A stretch of 64,000 nucleotides of DNA, from positions 248,001 through 312,000 of the forward strand of contig NZ_NSEA01000003.1 in assembly GCF_002734285.1 (NCBI RefSeq), written 5' to 3'. Made by a program: the position numbers and the translations under genes. Each line of letters starts with the position of its first letter. Position 1 is the first letter of the stretch. The notes below the pieces were generated by a model. The model worked only from the letters and a program-made list of their open reading frames with translations. It was not told the origin of the DNA and did no database searches. The DNA comes from Fredinandcohnia onubensis. GTDB taxonomy: Bacteria > Bacillota > Bacilli > Bacillales > Bacillaceae_L. Shown here piece by piece: positions 38,931-49,624 of the stretch.

Positions 38931-39025
38931 TCTCTTTAAATTTGGATACACTAAAAAGCATGCGTATGCGCAAAAGACAAAAGCGCATTTTTGTTCTCAA
39001 ACTTACATGGGGAGGATGAGGATTT

Positions 39026-39922
39026 TTGAAGGAGAACGATCGTTTTAAACAAGCAGAAAAAGCCATTATTATCGGTGTTGTGGGGAATATCATTCTAGCT
39101 ATTATAAAATGGGTGATTGGGGTACAATCCAATAGTCGCGCGCTTATTGCAGATGCGGTCCATTCGGCTTCAGATGTGGCAGGGTCTGTCGCCGTTTTCG
39201 TTGGAGTTCGCGCAGCCAAAAGACCACCAGATGAAGATCATCCATATGGTCATGGTAAAGCTGAGTCTGTTTCTGCCATCATTGTTGCTGTATTACTAGC
39301 GCTCGTCGGATTTGAAATCGGAAAAGCATCAATTGAGGCATTTTTTAAGCCTATCGCTGTTCCAAAGACGATGGCTATTTATGCTGTTTTATTCTCCATC
39401 ATCATTAAAGAAATCATGTTTCGATATAAATATCATCTCGGAAAAAAAATTAAGAGTGATGCACTAATAATTAATGCATATGATGACCGTTCTGATGTCT
39501 TTGCTTCCATTGCTACGCTTGTGGGTATAGTTGGGGCTATTCTGGGTGGCTATTTGGGAATTGATTGGCTTGTTTATGGAGACCCGGTTGCGGGATTAGT
39601 TGTTGCTGTTTTAATTGTCAAAATGGCCTGGGAATTTGGAACGGAAGCCATACATAATACATTAGATCATGTGTTACATGATGAAGATACAACTGAATTT
39701 AGAGAATTGGTTCTGTCCGTTCCGGAAGTTAAAAAAATTACGGAACTTCATGCCCGTGAGCATGGGCATTATGTTATTGTAGATTTGAAAATTTCTGTCG
39801 ATCCCTACATGACTGTTGAAGATGGACATAAGGTTGGGAAAATGGTAAAAGCAAAACTGATGGAATATGCAGAAGTACATAACGTTTTTATCCATATCAA
39901 TCCATACTCCGATGATGACTGA
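39026..39922 (+). CDS. Cation diffusion facilitator transporter
   Basis: A 298-residue divalent-cation/proton antiporter with six membrane helices in the first ~210 residues and a C-terminal cytoplasmic domain. The metal-site motifs are visible: DAVHSASDVAGS in helix 2 and DDRSDVFAS in helix 5, plus HPYGHGKAE in the loop. The usual HxxxD on helix 2 is present (HSASD), pointing to zinc, iron or manganese export; the exact metal cannot be told. The TTG start follows GGGGAGGATGAGG. B. subtilis has other genes (yrvC, yrvD) at this place. Confidence 0.92.
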   Translation: MKENDRFKQAEKAIIIGVVGNIILAIIKWVIGVQSNSRALIADAVHSASDVAGSVAVFVGVRAAKRPPDEDHPYGHGKAESVSAIIVAVLLALVGFEIGKASIEAFFKPIAVPKTMAIYAVLFSIIIKEIMFRYKYHLGKKIKSDALIINAYDDRSDVFASIATLVGIVGAILGGYLGIDWLVYGDPVAGLVVAVLIVKMAWEFGTEAIHNTLDHVLHDEDTTEFRELVLSVPEVKKITELHAREHGHYVIVDLKISVDPYMTVEDGHKVGKMVKAKLMEYAEVHNVFIHINPYSDDD

Positions 39923-39956
39923 AAATTAGAACCTATTATATAAAAAATGTCAATCG

Positions 39957-39985
39957 TTGTAACACGCCCAAAGCTTCGATATAAT
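39957..39985 (+). promoter_or_regulatory. Sigma-A promoter of recJ
   Basis: TTGTAA and TATAAT are spaced by exactly 17 bases, 24 bases before the recJ start. Confidence 0.75.
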
Positions 39986-40008
39986 AGTATGGTTAAGGGG
40001 TGAAACTT

Positions 40009-42363
40009 TTGTTACAATCTAAGACTCGTTGGAAAGTAAATGATTACAACCAGACAAACGCAAATCTACTAGTAAAAGAACTGCAAGTTACACCTCTAGT
40101 AGCATCCCTACTAGTGAATAGAGGACTTACAACTGTCCAAGAAGCACGTGAATTTTTAGAACCAGATTTACTTGAGTTCCACGATCCATTTTTACTGGAC
40201 CAAATGGATACGGCCATTGACCGAATTAATACGGCCATTAAAAATGAGGAACAGATTTTAGTTTTTGGTGATTATGATGCGGACGGTGTGAGCAGTACGA
40301 CCGTAATGGTTACTGCTTTAAAAGAAAAAGGTGCAAATGTTGAATTTTATATTCCAAATCGATTCACCGAAGGTTATGGCCCAAATGAAACAGCTTTTCG
40401 TTGGGCAAAATCGGAAGGAATCTCACTTATTATTACTGTAGATACAGGTATTTCTGCGCTTCATGAAGCAAAGGTTGCAAAAGAATTAGGCATTGACTTA
40501 ATCATTACGGATCACCACGAGGTTGGTCCTGAGTTACCCGTTGCAACAGCGATTATCCATCCGAGAAAGCCGGATAGCCAGTATCCGTTTAAGGAATTGG
40601 CAGGAGTTGGGGTTGCTTTTAAAGTAGCTCATGCTTTACGTGGGGAAGTCCCTACAGATCTATTAGATGTAGCCGTTATTGGAACAATTGCCGATTTAGT
40701 TCCTTTAACAGGGGAAAATCGACTCCTTGCAAAAAAGGGAATAAGGGCGTTACAAAATACCAAGCGGCCAGGTTTAAGAGCATTATTAAAAAAAGCGAAG
40801 ATCGAATCCAATGATATATCTGAAGAAACAGTTGGATTTGCAATCGGTCCGCGAATAAATGCAGTAGGTCGATTGCAATCTGCTGATCCTGCAGTTGATT
40901 TATTATTGACAAATGATATAGAAGAAGCAGCGTATATTGCCGATGAAATCGATGAACTGAACAAAGAAAGGCAACAATTAGTCAATCAAATGACTCAAGA
41001 AGCCATTCAAGAGGTAGAGGAAAATTTTCCACCATCTTCAAATTCAGTATTAGTCATTGCAAGGGAAGGTTGGAACCCTGGGGTGATTGGAATTGTTGCT
41101 TCTAGATTAGTTGACCGCTTCTATCGGCCAACAATTGTCTTAAGCATTGATTCAGATAAAGGTCTTGCAAAAGGCTCCGCAAGAAGTATTGAAGGCTTTA
41201 ATCTGTATGAAAGTCTATCAACATGTCGTGATATTTTACCGCATTTTGGTGGACATCCAATGGCAGCCGGAATGACACTAAAAGTGGAAGATGTGGCAGA
41301 CTTAAGAAATCGTCTTAATACAATTGCAAATGAGGTCTTAACGCCAGAAGACTTTCAACCTATCACAACTGTAGATGCTGTTTGCAGTATACAGGATGTT
41401 TCGATCGAAACAATTCTAGAGTTGAACAAATTAGCACCATTTGGAATGGGAAACCCAAAACCCAAGGTGCAAATCAATGATGTTGAAATCAATTCGCTTC
41501 GAAGAATTGGCTCTGATCAAAGTCATTTGAAAATTGTCCTTCAGGAAGACCAAATAGCTCTAGATGGAGTTGGCTTTGGGTTAGGACATACTGTTGACGG
41601 AATTTCACCTTTATCGAAGGTTTCCGTTATAGGAGAATTATCTATTAATGAATGGAATAATAATAGAAAGCCACAGATCATGTTACAGGATATAGCTGTT
41701 CATGAGTGGCAATTATTTGATATTCGCGGAATGCGTGATTTTTTATCCTACCTAGAAAAAATCAAAGATGATAAACTCCAATTAGTTTCATTTGATCAGG
41801 AAACTGTTCAAAAACTTCGTCTATCTAATCACGACGTAATGGTAATTTCATCGATTGAAGAGGCAACAGAGCTACAGTTTGAATCAAAGAATGTTGTTCT
41901 TCTTGACTTGCCAGAAGAAGATGAAATGATTAAAGTACTATTTGATACTGGTTTTCCGAATCGGATTTACACATTATTTTTTCATGAGCAGGATCATTTT
42001 TTCAGCACAATCCCGACTCGGGAGCATTTTAAATGGTTTTATGCATTTCTGGCAAAAAAAGGTCCGTTTGATATGAATCGCTATGCTCATGAGTTAGCAA
42101 AATATAGAGGATGGTCGACGGAAACAATTGATTTTATGTCACAGGTGTTTTTTGAATTAGATTTTGTTAAAATAGACAATGGATTTATTTCATTATCAAA
42201 TCAAGCTAAGAAAAGGGATTTGACTGAATCGAGAACATACCAATTAAAAACAAAACGAATTGAATTGGAAAAGCAATTATTGTATTCATCATATCAACAA
42301 TTAAAGCAATGGTTTGATGCAATAAATAAAGGTTCGCATTCGCTTGAGGAGGCAATTAAGTAA
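40009..42363 (+). CDS. recJ: Single-strand exonuclease RecJ
   Basis: A 784-residue 5-prime to 3-prime single-strand DNA exonuclease used in recombination and mismatch repair. The DHH phosphoesterase motifs are [19 protein letters not shown] and TDHHEVG. The DHHA1 domain has [11 protein letters not shown]. An OB fold (about 460-560) and a Firmicutes-type C-terminal domain follow. The TTG at 40009 fits the family start LQSKTRWKV and has AAGGGGTGA six bases upstream; a GTG at 40000 is inside that site. The stop overlaps the apt ATG by one base. Confidence 0.95.
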   Translation: MLQSKTRWKVNDYNQTNANLLVKELQVTPLVASLLVNRGLTTVQEAREFLEPDLLEFHDPFLLDQMDTAIDRINTAIKNEEQILVFGDYDADGVSSTTVMVTALKEKGANVEFYIPNRFTEGYGPNETAFRWAKSEGISLIITVDTGISALHEAKVAKELGIDLIITDHHEVGPELPVATAIIHPRKPDSQYPFKELAGVGVAFKVAHALRGEVPTDLLDVAVIGTIADLVPLTGENRLLAKKGIRALQNTKRPGLRALLKKAKIESNDISEETVGFAIGPRINAVGRLQSADPAVDLLLTNDIEEAAYIADEIDELNKERQQLVNQMTQEAIQEVEENFPPSSNSVLVIAREGWNPGVIGIVASRLVDRFYRPTIVLSIDSDKGLAKGSARSIEGFNLYESLSTCRDILPHFGGHPMAAGMTLKVEDVADLRNRLNTIANEVLTPEDFQPITTVDAVCSIQDVSIETILELNKLAPFGMGNPKPKVQINDVEINSLRRIGSDQSHLKIVLQEDQIALDGVGFGLGHTVDGISPLSKVSVIGELSINEWNNNRKPQIMLQDIAVHEWQLFDIRGMRDFLSYLEKIKDDKLQLVSFDQETVQKLRLSNHDVMVISSIEEATELQFESKNVVLLDLPEEDEMIKVLFDTGFPNRIYTLFFHEQDHFFSTIPTREHFKWFYAFLAKKGPFDMNRYAHELAKYRGWSTETIDFMSQVFFELDFVKIDNGFISLSNQAKKRDLTESRTYQLKTKRIELEKQLLYSSYQQLKQWFDAINKGSHSLEEAIK

Positions 42364-42875
42364 TGGATTTAAAAAAGTATATTGAAATTGTGGACGATTA
42401 TCCAAAGCCAGGCATTAAATTTAAGGATATTACTCCTTTAATGAATGATGGTGAAGCGTATAAATATGCTACAGACCAGATCGTGAAATATGCTAGGGAA
42501 AAAAAAATTGACCTTGTTGTTGGACCAGAGGCTCGTGGCTTCATTATTGGTTGTCCAGTCGCATACTCACATGGTGTAGGATTTGCTCCTGTTAGAAAAG
42601 AAGGAAAACTACCAAGAGATGTAATTAAAGTGGATTATGGTCTTGAGTACGGGAAAGATGTTTTAACAATCCATAAAGATGCAATTAAACCGGGTCAACG
42701 TGTATTAATCACAGATGACTTACTAGCTACTGGTGGAACAATTGAAGCAACAATTAATCTTGTGGAACAGCTTGGTGGTATTGTTGCAGGAATTGCTTTC
42801 CTTATCGAACTCACTTACCTAGATGGTCGTGACAAGCTTGATGGTTATGATGTATTAACACTTATGCAGTATTAA
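42363..42875 (+). CDS. apt: Adenine phosphoribosyltransferase
   Basis: A 170-residue purine-salvage enzyme that makes AMP from adenine and PRPP. The PRPP-binding loop [13 protein letters not shown] is intact, as are GPEARGFI and the N-terminal [14 protein letters not shown]. Its ATG overlaps the recJ stop (TAATG), so translation is coupled. A terminator follows, and relA has its own promoter. Confidence 0.97.
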   Translation: MDLKKYIEIVDDYPKPGIKFKDITPLMNDGEAYKYATDQIVKYAREKKIDLVVGPEARGFIIGCPVAYSHGVGFAPVRKEGKLPRDVIKVDYGLEYGKDVLTIHKDAIKPGQRVLITDDLLATGGTIEATINLVEQLGGIVAGIAFLIELTYLDGRDKLDGYDVLTLMQY

Positions 42876-42887
42876 GGTATAGATGAG

Positions 42888-42915
42888 AAGCGCTCAGTTT
42901 TGAGTGCTTTTTTTA
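42888..42915 (+). terminator. Intrinsic terminator after apt
   Basis: AAGCGCTCA/TGAGTGCTT (one G-T pair) with a GTTT loop and seven T. Confidence 0.8.
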
Positions 42916-42985
42916 ATAGATTCCTTTCTATATCCCTTAGGTAAAGAATTTTTAGACTTAATAGGCGATATTTATGTTATTTCCC

Positions 42986-43014
42986 TTTACATCTTTCAAG
43001 ATTTTCAAGATAAT
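42986..43014 (+). promoter_or_regulatory. Sigma-A promoter of relA
   Basis: TTTACA and GATAAT are spaced by 17 bases. It lies inside the open frame upstream of the chosen relA start, which argues that the upstream frame is not translated. Confidence 0.6.
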
Positions 43015-43102
43015 AGAAACAATAATCTTTTTAATTCTATATTCTAAAAATGATTCAAGAGGATATCTTGAATCTTTAATTTATAAAAAGGTGATAAAAT
43101 CC

Positions 43103-45292
43103 ATGGCAAACGAACAGGTCTTAACTCCTGAGCAAGTGATAGAAAAGGCAAAAAAATATTTGAATAATAAGGATCTCGAGTTTATTGAACGAGCTTATAA
43201 ATTTGCAGAGTTAGCTCATCGGGAGCAGTTTCGCAAATCTGGTGAACCGTACATCATCCACCCCGTACAAGTCGCTGGTATTTTAGTTGATCTTGAGATG
43301 GATCCTTCAACAATTGCGGGTGGTTTTCTACATGATGTAGTGGAAGACACGAATGTAACGCTTCAAGAAATTAGTGATGCATTTACTCCAGAAGTTGCAA
43401 TGCTTGTCGATGGAGTCACAAAGTTAGGAAAAATTAAATACAAATCTCAGGAAGAACAACAGGCTGAAAATCATCGTAAAATGTTTGTTGCAATGGCTCA
43501 GGACATTCGTGTTATTTTAATCAAGCTAGCAGACCGTTTGCACAACATGCGTACTTTAAAGCATCTCCCACCAGAAAAACAGCGTAGAATTTCCAATGAG
43601 ACGCTTGAAATTTTTGCTCCATTAGCACATCGACTTGGGATATCTAAAATTAAATGGGAGCTTGAAGATACAGCCTTACGATATTTAAATCCACAGCAAT
43701 ACTACCGGATTGTCAACCTGATGAAAAAGAAACGAGCGGAACGTGAGGAGTATCTTGAGGAAGTCATCAATGATGTAAAAGAGCATGTTGATGAGGTTTC
43801 GATCAAAGCTGATATTTCTGGTCGACCAAAACATATCTATAGCATTTATCGGAAAATGGTTCTTCAAAATAAACAATTTAATGAAATTTATGATCTACTT
43901 GCAGTTCGAATCGTCGTAAATAGCATTAAAGATTGTTATGCAGTCTTAGGAATCATCCATACTTGTTGGAAGCCAATGCCAGGAAGATTCAAAGATTATA
44001 TTGCAATGCCTAAGCCAAATATGTATCAATCCTTACACACTACAGTGATTGGTCCGAAGGGTGACCCACTTGAGGTCCAAATTCGAACAGTTGAGATGCA
44101 CCAAATTGCCGAATTCGGGATTGCAGCGCATTGGGCATATAAAGAGGGTAAACAGGTAAATACACAATCATCTTTTGAAGAAAAATTAACATGGTTCCGT
44201 GAAATTTTAGAGTGGCAAAATGATGCGTCAAATGCCGAAGAATTTATGGAATCCTTAAAGATTGATTTGTTTTCTGACATGGTTTTCGTCTTTACACCAA
44301 AAGGCGATGTTATAGAATTACCAACTGGTTCTGTTCCAATTGATTTTGCATATCGCATTCACTCGGAAATTGGTAATAAAACGATCGGTGCCAAAATAAA
44401 TGGAAAAATGGTGACCTTGGATTATCAATTGAAGACAGGGGACATCATTGAGATACTAACTTCAAAGCATTCCTATGGGCCAAGCCAGGACTGGATTAAG
44501 CTCGCCCAAACATCCCAAGCGAAAAATAAAATTCGTCAGTTCTTCAAAAAGCAGCGCCGTGAAGAAAATATTGAAAAAGGGAAAGAGCTTGTTGAAAAAG
44601 AAATTCGCAATCTTGAATTTGAAGTGAAGGATATTTTAACCCCTGATAATATTAAAAGAGTTGCTGAGAAATTTAATTTTTCAAATGAAGATGATATGTA
44701 TGCAGCGATTGGGTATAATGGCATTACGGCAGCCCAAATTGCAAATCGTTTGACTGATAAACTTAGAAAGCAGCGCGACCTAGAACAAGTTATTGAAACG
44801 GTATCAGAGGTCAAACAAGTATCATCTCGTTCGAAAAGACGTGATTCGGGCGTACAGGTTCAGGGAATTGATAATTTACTAATCCGCCTGTCAAAATGCT
44901 GTAATCCAGTACCAGGGGATGAAATTGTTGGATTCATAACAAAAGGCAGAGGTGTATCCGTACATCGCGCAGACTGCCAGAATGTTCATACCGAGGATGC
45001 GCAACAACGACTCATTGAGGTTGAATGGGAAAGTAATCTAAATGATCGTAAAGAATTTAATGTTGAAATTGAGATAAATGGATTTGATCGTCGTGGATTA
45101 TTAAATGAGGTTCTTCAAGCTGTAAATGAAACAAAGACGAATATCTCATCTGTTTCTGGAAGATCCGACCGAAATAAAGTAGCTACAATAAATATGTCTA
45201 TATCCATACAAAATGTAAGTCATCTTCATAAAGTTGTAGAACGGATTAAGCAAATTCGTGATATTTATTCAGTTCGACGTGTTATGAGTTAG
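43103..45292 (+). CDS. relA: Bifunctional (p)ppGpp synthetase/hydrolase
   Basis: A 729-residue long RelA/SpoT homologue. The hydrolase domain has His77-Asp78 and Glu81-Asp82 in HDVVEDT, so hydrolysis should be active. The synthetase domain (about 230-340) has '[20 protein letters not shown]'. A TGS domain (about 385-450), a helical and zinc-finger-like region with [10 protein letters not shown], and a C-terminal ACT domain follow. It makes the stringent-response alarmone on stalled ribosomes. The ATG at 43103 has AAGGTGAT upstream. The frame is open 43 codons further back, over the promoter. dtd follows after 13 bases. Confidence 0.97.
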   Translation: MANEQVLTPEQVIEKAKKYLNNKDLEFIERAYKFAELAHREQFRKSGEPYIIHPVQVAGILVDLEMDPSTIAGGFLHDVVEDTNVTLQEISDAFTPEVAMLVDGVTKLGKIKYKSQEEQQAENHRKMFVAMAQDIRVILIKLADRLHNMRTLKHLPPEKQRRISNETLEIFAPLAHRLGISKIKWELEDTALRYLNPQQYYRIVNLMKKKRAEREEYLEEVINDVKEHVDEVSIKADISGRPKHIYSIYRKMVLQNKQFNEIYDLLAVRIVVNSIKDCYAVLGIIHTCWKPMPGRFKDYIAMPKPNMYQSLHTTVIGPKGDPLEVQIRTVEMHQIAEFGIAAHWAYKEGKQVNTQSSFEEKLTWFREILEWQNDASNAEEFMESLKIDLFSDMVFVFTPKGDVIELPTGSVPIDFAYRIHSEIGNKTIGAKINGKMVTLDYQLKTGDIIEILTSKHSYGPSQDWIKLAQTSQAKNKIRQFFKKQRREENIEKGKELVEKEIRNLEFEVKDILTPDNIKRVAEKFNFSNEDDMYAAIGYNGITAAQIANRLTDKLRKQRDLEQVIETVSEVKQVSSRSKRRDSGVQVQGIDNLLIRLSKCCNPVPGDEIVGFITKGRGVSVHRADCQNVHTEDAQQRLIEVEWESNLNDRKEFNVEIEINGFDRRGLLNEVLQAVNETKTNISSVSGRSDRNKVATINMSISIQNVSHLHKVVERIKQIRDIYSVRRVMS

Positions 45293-45305
45293 GAGATAAG
45301 TTGTC

Positions 45306-45746
45306 ATGAAAGTTGTTGTACAACGTGCAAAAGGCGCACGTGTTATTGTTCAAAATGAAGAAGTCGGAGCCATCAAAAATGGTTTAATGCTTTTAGTCGG
45401 AATCACACATTCCGATACCTTGGAAGATATTAAATATGTAGCAGACAAGATTGTGAACCTTCGTATTTTTGAAGATGATGAAGGGAAAATGAATCAATCA
45501 CTGCTTGATGTTAAAGGAGATATTCTTTCAGTATCTCAATTTACGTTATACGGGGATTGCCGAAAAGGAAGGCGACCAAACTTTATGGACGCTGCTAAAC
45601 CCGAATTTGCGGAAAAAATGTATGATCTTTTTAATGCTGAAATCCGCGAAAAAGGTGTACATGTTGAAACAGGTTCATTTGGAGCAATGATGGATGTTCA
45701 ATTTACAAATGTTGGGCCTGTCACTTTAATTATTGAGAGTAAATAA
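45306..45746 (+). CDS. dtd: D-aminoacyl-tRNA deacylase
   Basis: A 146-residue enzyme that removes D-amino acids (and glycine mischarged on Ala tRNA) from tRNA. The two signature motifs are SQFTLYG and the cis-proline GPVT near the end (NVGPVTLII). AGGAGATAAG precedes the ATG, and the gene is in operon with relA. A strong terminator follows. Confidence 0.97.
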   Translation: MKVVVQRAKGARVIVQNEEVGAIKNGLMLLVGITHSDTLEDIKYVADKIVNLRIFEDDEGKMNQSLLDVKGDILSVSQFTLYGDCRKGRRPNFMDAAKPEFAEKMYDLFNAEIREKGVHVETGSFGAMMDVQFTNVGPVTLIIESK

Positions 45747-45749
45747 TTA

Positions 45750-45786
45750 ATGCCTCAAAAGCGATTTGCTTTTGAGGCATTTTTGT
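45750..45786 (+). terminator. Intrinsic terminator after dtd
   Basis: A 13-base perfect stem (ATGCCTCAAAAGC/GCTTTTGAGGCAT) with a five-base loop followed by T residues. It lies between convergent dtd and the amidase gene. Confidence 0.92.
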
Positions 45787-45793
45787 TAGAATG

Positions 45794-47575
45794 TTATTTT
45801 GCCTTAAAATATTGAGCAAGTCCATAATAGACTCCGTTTGAAACATTTTCTTGGAACGTATTCGTATTAACCGTATATTCTTCAGTCGGATTACTAAGAA
45901 ATCCTAATTCTAATAGAACAGAAGGGTTACGGTTTTCACGTAAAACTTGATAATTACCTAGGCGATGCTCTCTGTTTTTAAAACCTGTATTCTTGACTAT
46001 CTCTGCTTGAATGTTAGAAGCGAGTCCAACATCAATGTTTTTATAATAATAGGATGTAACTCCACGAACATTTCGGTCAAAAATGCTATCATAATGGATA
46101 CTGACAAAAGCATCGGCACTTCGATAATGTGAAATACTCACTCTTGATCGAAGACTGACATAATTGTCGCTATTGCGTGTCAGAACTACATTTGCACCTG
46201 ATGCACTTAATTTATCAAAGACCATTCTTGCTGTACGCAAATTTAGAGTTTTCTCATATGTACCACTTACTCCAATAGCTCCACTATCATTCCCGCCATG
46301 ACCAGGATCAATCACAATGGTTTTTCCCTTTAAATATTGATTAACACCAGGTCGTTCTACAATTTGGACTGTTCCACTAACAGAAACAAGCCAACCTGCA
46401 ACATATCCAATTTTATTCCCCGGAAGGTTGATTTTATACCAGTCACCTTCCTTTGCTACCATTGCGAACGAATCGCCTTCATTCGCACGCGCAACCACTG
46501 AAGTTGAAGTAGACGATCCAGAACGAATGTTTGTTCCGTTATAAAGGATTTTTACAGTTGATTTCGCGTTGTTTGGGGTTTCACTTGGTGTATCCATCTG
46601 AACGTCAAGATACCAACTAGCAACCCATCCTTTACTACCATTTGGCAACGTAATATGGCTCCAATTATTTACTTCTTCTTGAATAGTGACTCTATTCCCC
46701 TGCTTCAAACTGCCAATAACTCTCCCGGAAAGGGAGCCACTATCTCGTACATTTAAGCTAGAAGCTGTAACTTTGCCGATTTTTCCTTGATTTGTTGGAC
46801 TTTGTGGTGGTGCAGCAGGCTGAGATGGTTTTTCTTCTGTTGAAGAAATGCCTGCTACAAAATCTCTATGTATCCAAGCAGAGCTGCTGCCGAATTTAAT
46901 TTCTAACCAGCTTTCTCTTTCATTTGTAATCGTAACAGTAGCATTTTGTTTTAACTTCCCTACAATTCTTCCTTGCAAATTGGGTTTATCGCGTACATTT
47001 AAGATTGAAGCTGTAACAGTTGCTGTTTTCTTAGATGTACCTGAACTCGAATTTGGTGTTGAATTTGTAGGACCAGATGTTTGCTTCGTTGTTAAAAATT
47101 GTGAGGAAACCCAGCCAATATGTCCTTTATACGAAATTTTTGACCAATTATCATTTGCTTCAATAAACCCAGCTTCATTTCCCTTGTTTAACGACCCGAT
47201 TACTTGGAAGCTTGTTCCTGGACCGCTGCGAAATCTAAGTCCATCTACAGTTGAAACAACGGTGGACGAAGTACCGGTTTGGGTAGAATTAGTCTGTGTT
47301 TCTTTAATAAGCCAAGAAGCAACCCATCCTGTTTTTCCAGCAGAAAGCTGTAGCTTAACCCAATCATTTTTTCTTTCGATAATTGTGAATTTCTCTCCTT
47401 GTTTGACCTGTGCCGTTCTTGAGTAGGAGAGTCCGGGGCCATCTCTCACGTTTAGTACAGTGGTGTCAATAATTGCGATTTGTTCAGCTTTTGTAAGATT
47501 TCCAGGGTTAGTTGTAACTGAAAAAATAATCGCGAGTAGGAATGCTAGTCCTATTTTAAAAATCTTGTGTAACAC
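45794..47575 (-). CDS. yrvJ: N-acetylmuramoyl-L-alanine amidase with five SH3b domains
   Basis: A 593-residue secreted cell-wall hydrolase. The GTG at 47575 is chosen because AAGGAGG precedes it at good spacing; the open frame begins nine codons earlier. A signal peptide (about 1-32) is followed by five bacterial SH3 repeats, each with an LNVRDGP- or FRSGPG-like turn, at roughly 35-95, 105-165, 182-240, 262-322 and 335-395. The C-terminal amidase_3 domain (about 415-590) has the zinc ligands PGHGG, the Glu of TYEK and SIHYD, plus catalytic Glu in LLELGF. It is the counterpart of B. subtilis YrvJ in the same place. Confidence 0.93.
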   Translation of the reverse strand: MLHKIFKIGLAFLLAIIFSVTTNPGNLTKAEQIAIIDTTVLNVRDGPGLSYSRTAQVKQGEKFTIIERKNDWVKLQLSAGKTGWVASWLIKETQTNSTQTGTSSTVVSTVDGLRFRSGPGTSFQVIGSLNKGNEAGFIEANDNWSKISYKGHIGWVSSQFLTTKQTSGPTNSTPNSSSGTSKKTATVTASILNVRDKPNLQGRIVGKLKQNATVTITNERESWLEIKFGSSSAWIHRDFVAGISSTEEKPSQPAAPPQSPTNQGKIGKVTASSLNVRDSGSLSGRVIGSLKQGNRVTIQEEVNNWSHITLPNGSKGWVASWYLDVQMDTPSETPNNAKSTVKILYNGTNIRSGSSTSTSVVARANEGDSFAMVAKEGDWYKINLPGNKIGYVAGWLVSVSGTVQIVERPGVNQYLKGKTIVIDPGHGGNDSGAIGVSGTYEKTLNLRTARMVFDKLSASGANVVLTRNSDNYVSLRSRVSISHYRSADAFVSIHYDSIFDRNVRGVTSYYYKNIDVGLASNIQAEIVKNTGFKNREHRLGNYQVLRENRNPSVLLELGFLSNPTEEYTVNTNTFQENVSNGVYYGLAQYFKAK

Positions 47576-47710
47576 GTAAAAGCCTCCTTGAGTAAAAAGC
47601 ATAGCTTTATAAAGATTCGCTAAAAATAAAAAAATTCCTGTTTAAAAGAAATAAATTCTTAAAAAAGGGAATGATACGTAATATCTTACCACGAAAAAGG
47701 GGCGAAAAGG

Positions 47711-47887
47711 ATGAGATTTAGCGAAAAAAGTAACAATGTTCAAAATACAGGAGGAAATCTATTCGGGGTTGATTTCCACGATTTTATTCAGAAGGAACAA
47801 TCATCAACCTATGTGGAATTAGCTAGTGAATTTGGTGTTTCAGTTAAAGACGTACGGAACTTAAAAAAGCAATTACATCGTTCCTAA
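47711..47887 (+). CDS. Small conserved-looking 58-residue protein
   Basis: An intact frame of 58 codons starting MRFSEKSNNVQNTGGNLFG and ending KDVRNLKKQLHRS. The second half (about 33-55, YVELASEFGVSVKDVRNLKKQL) looks like a helix-turn-helix of the sigma-region-4 type. A GGGG stretch lies eight bases upstream. A small gene is annotated at this place in related bacilli (yrzK in B. subtilis, as I recall), but I cannot confirm homology. No terminator separates it from the hisS promoter that follows. The function is unknown. Confidence 0.65.
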   Translation: MRFSEKSNNVQNTGGNLFGVDFHDFIQKEQSSTYVELASEFGVSVKDVRNLKKQLHRS

Positions 47888-47932
47888 AATAACCTTTTTG
47901 TTCTAAAAAAATAAAAAAATCGAAGCATAAAC

Positions 47933-47961
47933 TTGACATGAACCGAGTTCATACGTATGAT
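47933..47961 (+). promoter_or_regulatory. Sigma-A promoter of the hisS-aspS operon
   Basis: TTGACA and TATGAT are spaced by 17 bases, close to consensus. Transcription would start near 47968, giving a leader of about 375 bases. Confidence 0.85.
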
Positions 47962-47967
47962 AATATA

Positions 47968-48283
47968 AAATTCTACAAAAAATATGATAATATGAACCAG
48001 TGATGGGGAAAAGTAAATAGGACTACACATGAATAGAGAGGGAATGTCATAGGCTGCAAGCATTCCTACATGATGACTTATTGAACGAACACCTCTTAGG
48101 TTTCTCTCTGAAAAAGCAATTTGCTCTACTAGGAGTTGAACGTTTCAGGCGTTAACTGATCGAGTGAAAACTTCTAAAAGACCAACTATTGTTGAGTTAA
48201 TCGAAGTTTTAACTAGGGTGGCACCACGGGAACTACAAGCTCTCGTCCCTACAAGAAATTGTAGGGATGGGAGCTTTTTTGTT
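47968..48283 (+). ncRNA. T-box riboswitch controlling hisS-aspS
   Basis: The leader has the T-box hallmarks in order. They are an AGTAA segment near 48011, the AGAGAG motif of stem I, a GGCTG terminal-loop motif, a specifier region (CGAACACC near 48086-48093), and the antiterminator sequence AGGGTGGCACCACGGG at 48215-48230. A strong terminator stem (GCTC-CCCTACA/TGTAGGG-GAGC) follows at 48238-48281. It senses uncharged tRNA and lets transcription continue. Triplets CAC (His) and AAC (Asn) overlap in the specifier region. The TGGC bulge would pair with a tRNA whose discriminator base is G. Confidence 0.93.
48238..48281 (+). terminator. Conditional terminator of the hisS T-box
   Basis: AGCTCTCGTCCCTACA pairs with TGTAGGGATGGGAGCT (with a small mismatch) across an eight-base loop, then a T-run. 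The antiterminator competes with it. Confidence 0.9.
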
Positions 48284-48344
48284 TTGTTTGTTATCCCAGA
48301 TGTGTAAATACATATCTTTTCTTTGAGTAAGGAGGAGTAAATAA

Positions 48345-49613
48345 ATGGTTAATATCCCTAGAGGAACGCAAGACATCCTTCCAGGTAATGTGGAAAAATG
48401 GCAATATATCGAGGAGATGGCTCGAGATATATGCAAAAGATTTAATTATAAGGAAATAAGGACACCAATATTTGAACATACGGAACTTTTCTTACGAAGT
48501 GTAGGTGAAACCACCGACATCGTAACAAAAGAAATGTACACCTTTGAAGATCGTGGAGAACGAAGTCTAACCCTTCGACCTGAAGGCACTGCAGCTGTTG
48601 TTCGCTCATATGTAGAAAACAAAATGTATGGTAACCCATCACAGCCAACCAAGCTTTACTACTGCGGCCCTATGTTCCGATATGAGCGACCACAAGCAGG
48701 CCGTTTCCGTCAGTTTGTCCAATTTGGTGTTGAAGCATTAGGAAGCAATGATCCAAGCATTGATGCAGAAGTCATCGCACTTGCAATGGAAATCTACAAA
48801 TCACTTGGATTGAAAAAGCTAAAGCTTGTCATTAATAGCCTTGGTGATAAATCTAGTAGAAGCGCACACCGCGATGCCCTAATCGCACATTTTTCACCTA
48901 GAATTGAAGAGTTTTGCTCAGACTGTAAATCTAGGCTTGAGAAAAATCCAATGCGTATCCTAGATTGTAAAAAGGACAGGGACCATGAATTAATGCACAC
49001 GGCACCATCGATTTTGGAATATTTAAATGACGAATCAAGAGAATATTTCAATAAGGTAAAGTCTTACCTAACAGATTTAGACATTGATTTCGAAGTTGAT
49101 TCTGGACTTGTAAGAGGTTTGGATTACTATAATCACACTGCATTTGAGATTATGAGTGATGCAGAGGGCTTTGGAGCCATTACGACTCTTTGTGGTGGAG
49201 GACGCTACAATGGTTTAGTTGAAAGCCTTGGTGGACCTGAAACGCCAGGTATCGGCTTTGCATTAAGTATTGAAAGACTTTTAGCCGCTCTGAATGCAGA
49301 AGGTATTGAACTACCAGTTGAAGAGAGAATTGATTGCTATGTTGCTGCAATCGGAGAGGCAGCATCAGCTAAATCTGTGTTCCTCGTTAATGAACTTAGA
49401 AAAGCTGGATTAGTTGCAGAAAAGGACTATTTAAATAAAAAAGTAAAAGGCCAATTCAAAGCAGCTGACAGATTACAAGCCAAATTTGTCGCCATTTTAG
49501 GCGATGAAGAATTAGAAAGAAAAGTTATTAATGTGAAAAACATGGAGTCTGGTCATCAAGAAGAAGTCCAACTTGAGCAATTTATATCATATATACTTGA
49601 AAAAAGTCATTAG
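48345..49613 (+). CDS. hisS: Histidyl-tRNA synthetase
   Basis: A 422-residue class II aminoacyl-tRNA synthetase. It shows motif 2 '[20 protein letters not shown]', the histidine-specific motifs [14 protein letters not shown] and GGGRYNGL, and motif 3 near '[12 protein letters not shown]'. The C-terminal anticodon-binding domain spans about 325-420. AGGAGG precedes the ATG. It is the first gene after the T-box; aspS follows after 11 bases. Confidence 0.98.
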   Translation: MVNIPRGTQDILPGNVEKWQYIEEMARDICKRFNYKEIRTPIFEHTELFLRSVGETTDIVTKEMYTFEDRGERSLTLRPEGTAAVVRSYVENKMYGNPSQPTKLYYCGPMFRYERPQAGRFRQFVQFGVEALGSNDPSIDAEVIALAMEIYKSLGLKKLKLVINSLGDKSSRSAHRDALIAHFSPRIEEFCSDCKSRLEKNPMRILDCKKDRDHELMHTAPSILEYLNDESREYFNKVKSYLTDLDIDFEVDSGLVRGLDYYNHTAFEIMSDAEGFGAITTLCGGGRYNGLVESLGGPETPGIGFALSIERLLAALNAEGIELPVEERIDCYVAAIGEAASAKSVFLVNELRKAGLVAEKDYLNKKVKGQFKAADRLQAKFVAILGDEELERKVINVKNMESGHQEEVQLEQFISYILEKSH

Positions 49614-49624
49614 GAGTGGGAAAC

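Noticed and set aside
42974-43102. N-terminal extension of relA starting at 42974
   Set aside because: The extension covers a promoter with 17-base spacing, has no good ribosome-binding site, and the encoded sequence is not RelA-like; the ATG at 43103 gives His77-Asp78 as in characterised enzymes.
46848-47426. Plus-strand open frame of 192 codons opposite the amidase gene
   Set aside because: It mirrors the SH3b repeats of the amidase on the other strand, and the encoded protein has no recognisable features.
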